Source: Cryptomeria japonica
Lineage: Eukaryota; Streptophyta; Pinopsida; Cupressales; Cupressaceae
DNA length: 64,000 nucleotides
Direction: 5' to 3'
Assembly (NCBI RefSeq): GCF_030272615.1
Contig: NC_081415.1
Coordinates: forward strand, 421,874,757 to 421,938,756
The position numbers and the translations under genes are program-made. The notes below the pieces were generated by a model. It made no database searches and was not told where the DNA came from. It saw nothing but the letters and a program-made list of their open reading frames with translations. This document shows positions 56,249-64,000 of this stretch, piece after piece; the stretch's first letter is position 1; every line of letters begins with the position of its first letter.

Positions 56249-58131
56249 TTAGAAGTTCTTCATGGTTTCTTCTGCATCCTGCACCAAAAGCATCATTGCC
56301 TTGGCCACTTCCCTCAAGTCAGTATTTTCCTGAGCAGTCTGGCTTTCTTTCATCTTCATATCCTTCTCCGTTGTAGTCTGCCTGGTTTTGCGCCTAGGGG
56401 TCTGGTGGCTTAGGCTGGAAGTAGGAGCATCTTCAATAACACCCAGGTTCTTCTCCTGGTTTTTCTTTTCCAGATGATTCACTAGCGCGTTCATGTTCTG
56501 GGAGGAGACTTTTAGAACCTAGAGGCTATGGTCCATAAGGCTTTTCAAGGCTTTCTCATTTCTAGCCATCCAGGCATTGACATTGTCCTTATCCTCCTCC
56601 ACCTGTTCCTTCAGTACTTTGATGACGTTCTCCAGATGTTTCAGGTCACCTTTTATCAAGTCTTTCTCCAGCCAGTCTTCCATTTCCATTTCTTCCTCCA
56701 CTTCACTATTCTTCGTCTCCTCGTGCTGCTTCCCAGAGTCAGACATGTTGATCAGCTTGTTGATCTTAACTTCCAACTCCCTTTGTTTACCCTACATGCT
56801 GGTAATGTTTTCCACCACCCACTTCTGAAAATTGAAGAATTCAAGGGTGCAATTGTGGGCGGTATCCAGAATGGTGTCCGCAGAATCCTTGCTCTGTTCC
56901 GTCTCCTCCGCATTAGGGTTTTCACCTTCCTTAGGCTTCAGAGCCTCTTTCTCAGTTTCCGAGCCTTCAAGATTAGGTTGACGATTCTCAGAATTGCCCC
57001 CTTCCTCTCCTTCCCCGTAATTCTCCTCCTTGTTAATCTCCATTTCAGAAATGTCTTCCTTATTCTTTACCTTTTCTTCCTCACAACGCACATCCTTTTC
57101 TTCCTGCACAATATCAACCTTCCTTTTTTTATGGGTAGGGGTGTTGGTCTCCCCAGTCGAACAGAGTCTATGCCTTTCTCATAAATCTGAGCATTCAGGA
57201 TTAAAGGGTCAGCCTTGGTAGCCCTAGTCTTATCCTTCATATATTCATAAATCAGCAGAATGAGGCCCTGGTGCGCAAGAGGGTAGGAACTGGGTTTTTT
57301 GATATGGTCGAACAAGCTCTCGTTAAGAGAAGAGGCTAAATAGAATGGCAAAGATATTTTAGCCCCATGGCAGAAGTGGTTTAGGATGGCGAATTGGTAA
57401 TTGTAAATTTTCGTAAACCTACCTTCCACAGTTAGATATTCCATTAAAGCCCTAAGAATTTTTTGCCAGAAAGGTTTTACCTATTGGGGGGTGAAGTATG
57501 ATATATTGTCCTTCTTCACCAGGTTGCCCTTCTTGTCCTCCATCTTAGGGAAATTTTTGAAGGCCTCAGTGGCGTACTTTCTATCCCTATAGAATTTGGT
57601 CCCCTCCATCTTGAATCCCGTTACCTCCAAGATCAAACTTTCATCGATGTGCCAGATTTCCCCAAACAGGGTAGCCCTGTTATTACTCTAGCTTTTTGCG
57701 AACCCATGAGAAACAGAGTTTCTACTACCATGGAGCTTCTCCATATAATCTGTGAAACCATGTCGGTGGAGCCTTCTCCACACCTTTCTTTCACTCTTCC
57801 AGTGCTCACAACCTGATGGTTCATTCTTGTTAAGGTTGCCTCCCATTCTGCTTTCCAGGTCACAATCTCCTCTGTTACAACTCTCGGCTCGTGGGTAAAA
57901 CTTTGAGTTTTTGGTTTCTCCTTGTAGAGAGTCTTTCACAATTTTGAGATTTCCACTCATGTTCATACGAACCTGGCTATTATTACAATTACCTCTCGCA
58001 CACATATGATCTTGGTTATGATGCCGAGAAACACTCATCATCTGGCAGTTCATCCACCCCCAAAATCTGTCATCGGTACTCGTTCCCCAGAATCCATTCA
58101 TAATATTAGCTTGCTCCATTAAGGTGATCAA
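56249..58131 (-). pseudogene. Extra ORF downstream of LINE-2 RNase H
   Basis: Begins at the ATG at 58131, overlapping the end of the RNase H frame by 26 bases. Frame 1 (58131-57067) has stops near 57690 and 57480. It reads VWRRLHRHGFTDYMEKLHGS, EIWHIDESLILEVTGFKMEG, KFYRDRKYATEAFKNFPKM, YLTVEGRFTKIYNYQFAILN and AKISLPFYLASSLNESLF, a globular domain. A frameshift near 57135 leads to a basic patch THKKRKVDIV, then an acidic, Glu/Lys-rich coiled-coil tail to 56249 with stops near 56790 and 56517. About 627 codons in all. Not a known LINE domain; function unknown. It could be part of the LINE or a separate element captured by it. Confidence 0.6.
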
Positions 58132-59779
58132 AATATAATTGTTCCTTAATCTCCCACTTGATGTGATCTTCCCCTATATATTTGACTCCCTTTTCCAAAT
58201 TAACCCCTTCATTAGCAAGGATATCCGCTACCTTGTTACCCTCTCTAAAGGTATGGGTTAGAATAATGCTAACATAGTTATTAAGGATAACTTTAGCATT
58301 TTTAATAATATTGGCAATATTCCAGGAGACTGAACTAATACCTTTGAGGGCTTGTATAATATTTAAGGAGTCCCCTTCGAGCCAGATTTTTTTTAAATTG
58401 AATTCCTGGGCTAACTGGAGGCTCTTAAGCATGGCCATAGCTTCAACCACATGGTTGTTTTGGGTTCTGAAAGGGGAAGCAAAAGCAGCACTTCCTTAAG
58501 CATTTTTGATAACTCCACCTCCACCAGCCTTTCCAGGGTTCCCTTTGGCTGCCCCATCAAAATTAACCTTTATCCAGTCATAATCAGGGAACCTCCAAAC
58601 AATGTTATCTCTTTTCTTCTTGTTGTCCAATCTGTAGACCTTATGAATTAGGTTCCATTCAGTAAGAATGTCTTTTTCCATATCATTCATATCAATAATA
58701 GCCCATTGTTGATTATTCTTGTGAGGGATGTTGATGTTCTCCTTTATAGCCCTGCATATTTTTTCAAAGACAACCTGAATGTTACACTTTTCTTCCCTGA
58801 ATATCCTGTTATTCCTTTCTTTCCAAATGCCCCAGCATATCATGGGGAGGGTCAAAGACCACAGGTTTTTAATAATTTGACATTTGGTAGGATAATTCCA
58901 TTGCCATATTATATCCTTAATGCTTTTGTTCATGACCCAATTAATTTTCCATTTTCCCCACATTTTACACCAGATTTCCCTAGTGAAGGAACAATGAAAA
59001 AATAGGTGATCAACTGATTCCCCCTCCTTCTAACAGAGCTCACATCTATTAAGGAATTTGAATCCCCTTCGAATTAAATTATCAATAGTAAGGGTACTAT
59101 TATGAGAAGCAAGCCAAAAGAAAATTTTGACTTTAGGGATCAAGATGGTGTTCCAGACTTTACTCCAAATGGGATTGCTGATTTGAGAGAAAGTGTTTTT
59201 ATAGGCAGAAGAAACTGTGAATTCGCCTTTAGGATCACTTTTCCAGAGGAAAACATCATCATAGTTGTTGTTAGGGGAAAAGGACAACAACTCTTTCTGA
59301 AGAGAGGAAAAACCAGGATGGATGTCCTCAAGTTTGACCCATTTATTCTCCTTCCAATAGTCACAAACTATCAGCCCAAACCTCCTTTTACATTCTTCAA
59401 TAGCTTGATTGTTGTTTTGATCAAATAGGGCTTCATTCTTCATCCAAGGGTCTTCCCAAAATCTTATTCTGTCACCTTTTCCAAGGACCCATCCAGCTCC
59501 AACTTTTGCAACTTTTATGGATTTGGTTACACTATTCCAGATGAAGGACCCAGCCGGGATATCTTCAGAATTGAGGATTCCTTGGATAGTCTGATTCTTA
59601 ATGTATTTGTCAAACCAAATTTGGTTCCAGTCTTTCTTAGTGTCATAGGCTCTCCATAACTGCTTGGCAAGAAGAGCTTTGTTAAAAGTTTTAATAATTT
59701 TAATCCCCAACCCTCCTTTGTTCTTTGGTCTACACACCTTGTCCCAGGCAATCAAAGGTATTCTCTTCTTTTCTTCCAC
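58106..59779 (-). pseudogene. LINE-2 zinc region and RNase H
   Basis: One frame, with stops near 59027 and 58497. KKRIPLIAWDKVCRPKNKGG and DRIRFWEDPWMKNEALF open the zf-RVT region; GEFTVSSAYKNTF and KVKIFFWLASHNSTLT follow. RNase H begins VNFDGAAKGNPGKAGGGGVI with the catalytic Asp intact (unlike LINE-1), then WLEGDSLNIIQALKG and TFREGNKVADILANEG with further acidic residues. Confidence 0.85.
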
Positions 59780-59907
59780 TCCTGACCATAAGAATCTCTT
59801 TTGAATTCTTCCATAGCTTCAGCAATTTTGGCCAGAATACCAAACAGACTGAGGGCATAAACAGGGAGATTTTGAAGAGTAGCTTGGAGGAGCTGCATTT
59901 TCCCAGC

Positions 59908-60500
59908 CTAAGATAACATTGAGCCTTTCCATCCTACAAGTCTCTTATTAATTTTATCAATGATCATATTCCAGAAGGAATTTGGGGGAGCCAACCCTAA
60001 AGGAAGACCCAGGTAGGTGGAAGGCAGCGATTCCACTTTGCATCCAATAATATTGGCAATTTTCTGTTGTCTTATGACCAGAGTATTAAGAAAGTACATA
60101 GCTGATTTGTCCCAATTAACTTGTTGACCAGTTGCCAAAGCATAGGAGTTGAGAGCTGTTTTGAAGGCTTCAGCCTCCTTGACTGAGGAATATCCCATGA
60201 TGATAGTATCATCAACAAACTGTTGATGAGTGCAAAACACATTAGCAGAGGAGGGTTGAAGACCTTTGATAGTTTTGCTTTGTTTATATTTATGAATCAT
60301 TCTACTCATACTTTCAGCCAGAATGGTAAAAAGGATAGGAGATATGGGGTCTCCTTGTCTTAGCCCTCTAGAGTTTTTAAATTTTTTTGTAGGAGATCCA
60401 TTAACCAAAATAGAGAACATAGGAGTAGTGATTAGTTTTCAGATTATTTTGATAACCTTATCATCAAAACCAAAAGCCCCCATGATTTTTGTAGTCACAC
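59908..60500 (-). pseudogene. LINE-2 reverse transcriptase, C-terminal part
   Basis: MFSILVNGSPTKKFKNSRGL then RQGDPISPILFTILAESM, and QQFVDDTIIMGYSS with the catalytic DD (Val replaces the more usual Ala before it), followed by LPSTYLGLPLG. Upstream, IMGAFGFDDKVIKII and a TAA end near 60500. The frame shifts between 59908 and 59779. Confidence 0.88.
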
Positions 60501-60513
60501 AAATCTGTCCAGC

Positions 60514-60548
60514 TTAATTAAATAAATATTCGCTATTTATTTGATTAA
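60514..60548. repeat. 15-bp-stem hairpin at LINE/Tat junction
   Basis: TTAATTAAATAAATA, loop TTCGC, TATTTATTTGATTAA; the arms pair with one G-T position. It lies exactly between the truncated LINE and the Tat sequence. Confidence 0.8.
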
Positions 60549-60585
60549 AAATCCACTAGCCATCAGTTAATTAAATTAATATTTA

Positions 60586-61531
60586 ATGAAAGTAGCAGAG
60601 GAAGGCCCTGGGGAATACAACTTGAGTCAACTCTTTTGTGTGGGACAAATGCCCACTTCTCCTAGAACACATGGTAAACCACAGCAGGTACTCCAGCAAC
60701 CCCTAATCACGCCAGCGTGTGCTTTGACGCCTTTCATCCTTGGAAAAAGTCAAGAAGAAGAAACCCAAGATAAGGACTTAGCGGAATGAATCTATAAAGA
60801 TCCCATCACCACTGATATACCGCAAGTTAAACTTCCTATGGATCAATATGGCAAAGGTCTCCTCATTATGCAAAGAATGGGGTATGATGGTCAGAGTGCT
60901 TTGGGATATTGCAAACAAGGACGACATGAACCTCTACTGTCGGAATTAAAGCCTAAAGGTAATACAGGCCTAGGCTTTGAAAAAGAGAACTTTCCTAAAG
61001 TCAAATTCAAAGGAAAACCTAGCAAACCATTTTATCAGCCTACTGAAAAAAAGGACACCTTTCATTATCAAAGCAGCCTCAAGCACCATCCCAACTGCCC
61101 CACCGAGGCTCAAAACCCCAACACAACCATCACCAATACCATTCATCCCACCAAGCGAACCAGTAGTCCCATCAGCAAAACCATTAGCAGCAACAACTGT
61201 ATCAGAACCCGCAGCAGCATCTATGGCACTAGCAGTTCTAGCAGAAGCCACTGAGTCAACACTGCCGATACTCCCTGTACCATATTCTTTTATCCCCATC
61301 GACCTTCCTGCAACACCAATCACTACAAAGGTACATCAACCAATCATACCTGCAGTATTTAACTCAAAAGACATCCTAGTATGGTATAGTAATCGGATGC
61401 TGGAAAGTGACTCAGAGACCGACTCACATGAGTGGGAATTTGATTCTGTACAACTTAACACTTCAGATGAGGAAGACACATCACTACCTCCACCACACAA
61501 AGACATCCCTGTTATGGAGAAGCACAGATAA
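60586..61531 (+). pseudogene. Tat/Ogre polyprotein: linker with G-patch
   Basis: A first frame (from 60586) ends at 60789. The next (60838) begins MDQYGKGLLIMQRMGYDGQS and continues ALGYCKQGRHEPLL and NTGLGFEKE, the glycine pattern of a G-patch, which Tat-lineage Gypsy elements carry between protease and RT. Around 60990 the frame shifts to a Pro/Ala/Ser-rich linker, then PITTKVHQPIIPAVFNSKDI and an acidic stretch to 61531. The protease that should precede it is absent, cut off at the LINE junction. Confidence 0.8.
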
Positions 61532-61686
61532 AGACTTCTTGGGTTCCTGAGCTGGAAACATCTTCCACAAACCCTACATCTCATCCTACGCCTGATTCTG
61601 ACAGGGAGAGTACCATCAACGACCTTCACCATAACATCTTAACCCTCACTGATACATCTAACACACTTAACCTAATCGATGAAGTA

Positions 61687-63480
61687 ATGCCCATTATCCA
61701 CCCTGAACTCATCGAATGGAACCAATCAAATCCCCCATGTCTTGACTTCTTCCAAAATGATGAGGCCATCATTGACTTTTTGGAATTAAGGGATAACCTA
61801 CCAAGCGGGGATCACAAAGCTGGATTCGCCATTGAACTTAATAGCGCAACATACTTCGGGGTGGATGCCAAACCTTTCAGCTGCAAAAATATAACAATAA
61901 AACATGGATCTTCCAGTGAAAACCACACTGTGGCACTGTTTGATCCAACAAAAGTAAAAAGAAAGAGCGTATCCAATGGTGAAAACCTCTCTGAGGTGCC
62001 TGAGGATGATGGGTTTGACATTCTCCCTACTAATGCACAACAGGAACGATCAACGATTCTCATCGAGGAAACCAAAGAATACAATGTGGGGACTCCTGAA
62101 AATCCTCATCTCATACATCTAGCATCTCTTCTCACTCTAGAGGAACCTAAATTTATAGAGTTCTTCCAGAAGCGTCAGATCAACTTCGCATGGTCATATG
62201 CAGACATGTCTGGGCTTGATCCTAATTTAGTCATGCATCACCTCACTGTAGCAGAAGGAGCCAAACCTGTCAAGCAGAAGCTTCGTAAGATGCATCCTCA
62301 AATTTCAGTACTAGTCAAAACAGAAATCAAGAAACTCCTAGATGTTGGTTTTATTAGACCAATTGATTATGCAGAATGGATCTCCAATATTGTGCCTGTC
62401 GGCAAACCAAAAGGGGGCATCCGCATTTGTACTGACTTAAGAGATTTGAATAAAGCCTGTCCTAAGGATGACTTCCCCCTTCCAAATATCGACATCATAA
62501 TAGACCTGACAGTAGGACATGCCATGCTTTCACTCATGGATGGCTTTTCAGGATACAATCAAATAAAGATCGCACCAAAGGATCAACATAAGACAGCCTT
62601 CACCTGTCCATGGGGCACATATTGCTGGAATGTAATGCCTTTTGGTCTAAAGAATGCAGGAGCAACCTATCAAAGAGCAATGACCACCATCTTCCATGAC
62701 ATGATGCATACTACGATGGAAGATTATGTTGATGACTTACTAGCAAAATCACTCACCAGAGAAGGGCATCTCCACATCTTAGATAAAATCTTTGATAGAC
62801 TAGAACAATACCATGTTCAACTCAACCCAAAGAAATGTGTCTTTGGAGTAACCTCCGGGAAGCTTCTAGGATACATTGTCTCAAGCAAAGGTATTGAGGT
62901 TGACCTAGCAAAGGTAAAAGCAATCATGGACATGCCACCACCAAAGAATATCAGTCAGCTAAGGACATTACAAGGGTGGCTTCAATCCATTCAAAGATTC
63001 ATTGCACAATTGGCTGATAAGTGTCACCCATTCACACACCTGCTACACAAGAACATCTGCTTTCAGTGGGATGCCCGATGCCAACAAGCATTTCAAACGC
63101 TTAAAGACTATCTCATGAATCCACCATTGCTGATGCCACCAGATCCAAGAAGACCATTGTTACTCTATATCTCAGCAACAAGTACAGCATTGGGTGTACT
63201 ACTGGCACAACATAATGCAGAAGGAAAAGAGTGTGATGTTTACTACATCTCTCGCACACTGGTGGGCTATGAACTCAATTACACACCTATTGAGCGAGCT
63301 TGCCTAGCAGTAATCTTAGCAGCCACTAAACTGAGGCACTATCTATTAACACACAAAGTACAACTCATTACAAAGATTGATCCACTCAAGTATTTACTCA
63401 GCAAAGCAGCATTGACAGGTCGCTTGGCCAAATGGGTGATGATTCTAAGTGAATTTGACATCAAGTATGTAGATCGTTAA
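61687..63480 (+). CDS. Tat/Ogre reverse transcriptase and first RNase H
   Basis: 597 codons, open. N-terminal FAWSYADMSGLDPNLVMHHL leads into RT: VPVGKPKGGIRICTDLRDLN, LSLMDGFSGYNQIKIAP, WNVMPFGLKNAGATYQRAM and YVDDLL (YVDD encoded 62725-62736). The catalytic Asp residues are all present. RNase H 1 (about residue 480 on) reads LLLYISATSTALGVLLAQ, where the usual catalytic acid is missing. The frame stops at TAA 63478-63480 after FDIKYVDR; the same frame goes on with AIKGQVIADQLAD, so this is a nonsense change and not the natural end. Confidence 0.92.
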   Translation: MPIIHPELIEWNQSNPPCLDFFQNDEAIIDFLELRDNLPSGDHKAGFAIELNSATYFGVDAKPFSCKNITIKHGSSSENHTVALFDPTKVKRKSVSNGENLSEVPEDDGFDILPTNAQQERSTILIEETKEYNVGTPENPHLIHLASLLTLEEPKFIEFFQKRQINFAWSYADMSGLDPNLVMHHLTVAEGAKPVKQKLRKMHPQISVLVKTEIKKLLDVGFIRPIDYAEWISNIVPVGKPKGGIRICTDLRDLNKACPKDDFPLPNIDIIIDLTVGHAMLSLMDGFSGYNQIKIAPKDQHKTAFTCPWGTYCWNVMPFGLKNAGATYQRAMTTIFHDMMHTTMEDYVDDLLAKSLTREGHLHILDKIFDRLEQYHVQLNPKKCVFGVTSGKLLGYIVSSKGIEVDLAKVKAIMDMPPPKNISQLRTLQGWLQSIQRFIAQLADKCHPFTHLLHKNICFQWDARCQQAFQTLKDYLMNPPLLMPPDPRRPLLLYISATSTALGVLLAQHNAEGKECDVYYISRTLVGYELNYTPIERACLAVILAATKLRHYLLTHKVQLITKIDPLKYLLSKAALTGRLAKWVMILSEFDIKYVDR

Positions 63481-64000
63481 GCTATCAAAGGTCAAGTTAT
63501 TGCAGATCAGTTGGCCGATGCGCCTCTCATAGGCGATCATCCTCTTATTTCCAATTTTCCAGATGAAGAGATATTCATGATCACAATAACACAACCATGG
63601 AAACTATACTTTGATGGTTCATACACTAGGCATGGCTCGGAGGCAGGCATTATGTTTATCACACCTCAGGGTGATAGCATCCCGAAGTCTTACAGGCTCA
63701 CATTTCCATGCACAAACAACATAGCAGAATATGAGGCCTTGATCACAAGACTCGGGCTAGCCATACAATGGAAATTACAAGAACTACAAGTATATGGCGA
63801 CTCCCAACTGGTCATTCGACAAGCAACTGATGAATATCAGACCAAGGATGATAAACTCATGCCATTTAAGCAAATGGTGGACAATCTAAAGTCATCATTT
63901 ACTACAATTTCCTTTGAGCAGATACCTAGAGATCATAATCGAGCTGCTGACGCTATGGCTACCATCGCATCTCTCCTAGATTTTCCACAGAATTCAACAC
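63481..64000 (+). CDS. Tat/Ogre second (archaeal-type) RNase H, cut by window end
   Basis: Continues the frame of the RT after the stop: AIKGQVIADQLADAPLIGDH, then LYFDGSYTRHGSEAGIMF, NNIAEYEALITRLGLAI, LQVYGDSQLVIRQ and DHNRAADAMA. The four catalytic positions D, E, D, D are visible. A second RNase H before integrase is a known mark of the Tat lineage and presumably replaces the degenerate first one. Integrase and the 3' LTR lie outside the window. Confidence 0.9.

Larger units (their letters stand above)
56085..60513 (-). mobile_element. 5'-truncated LINE with extra ORF, LINE-2
   Basis: Minus strand: RT from about 60500 (its N-terminal half and all upstream parts missing), zinc region, RNase H to 58106, then an additional ORF to 56249 and a short tail. 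5' truncation is usual for LINEs. The 3' border is approximate and no poly(A) tract is clear. It lies between a Gypsy gag and a Tat element, which may be unrelated to each other. Confidence 0.75.

Overview
This window looks like plant nuclear intergenic DNA from a large, repeat-rich genome. A gymnosperm (conifer-type) genome is my best guess, from the 4-kb LTRs and the mix of Ty3/Gypsy Tat, chromovirus, Copia-like, LINE and hAT families, but the sequence does not prove it. I see no rRNA, tRNA, CRISPR array, bacterial operon or confidently identifiable host gene. Nearly everything is transposable-element sequence, much of it nested and decayed.

Layout. 1-2919: right part of a long LTR (family A) with a hairpin array. 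2920-3312: Copia-type LTR piece. 3313-7937: non-coding, with an LTR end and primer-binding-like site near 6960. 7938-9657: solo LTR (family B) with its own palindromic minisatellite and a 5-bp target duplication. 10022-13111: truncated family-A LTR. 13112-18668: gag/protease remnant split by a 4008-bp family-A solo LTR (14375-18382) with a perfect GGTCC duplication. 19849-34837: a Copia-like element on the minus strand with no visible pol. It has one zinc-knuckle ORF and one 1,119-residue ORF of unknown function, and a 7.1-kb chromovirus (20743-27839) has landed inside its 3' LTR. 35515-39725: hAT transposase remnant interrupted by a piece with LINE ORF1. 40.2-44.9 kb: mostly unassigned, with a 3 x 95-bp tandem repeat and a few exon-like stretches. 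~44.98-52.4 kb: nearly full-length LINE on the minus strand. 53972-56078: 5' LTR, primer-binding site and gag start of another Gypsy element. ~56.1-60.5 kb: a 5'-truncated LINE on the minus strand with an extra ORF after RNase H. 60586-64000: a Tat/Ogre-type Gypsy element on the plus strand (G-patch, RT, two RNase H domains), running off the window.

Three things stand out. First, LTR families A and B carry arrays of short hairpins, in family A phased at about 166 bp, whose stem bases change in a compensating way between copies. Second, a pol-less LTR element keeps one 3.36-kb reading frame with only three stop codons and no frameshift. Third, a LINE carries a downstream ORF with a similar overall plan (globular N-terminus, basic patch, acidic coiled-coil C-terminus). 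All calls come from reading the sequence; no database search was run.
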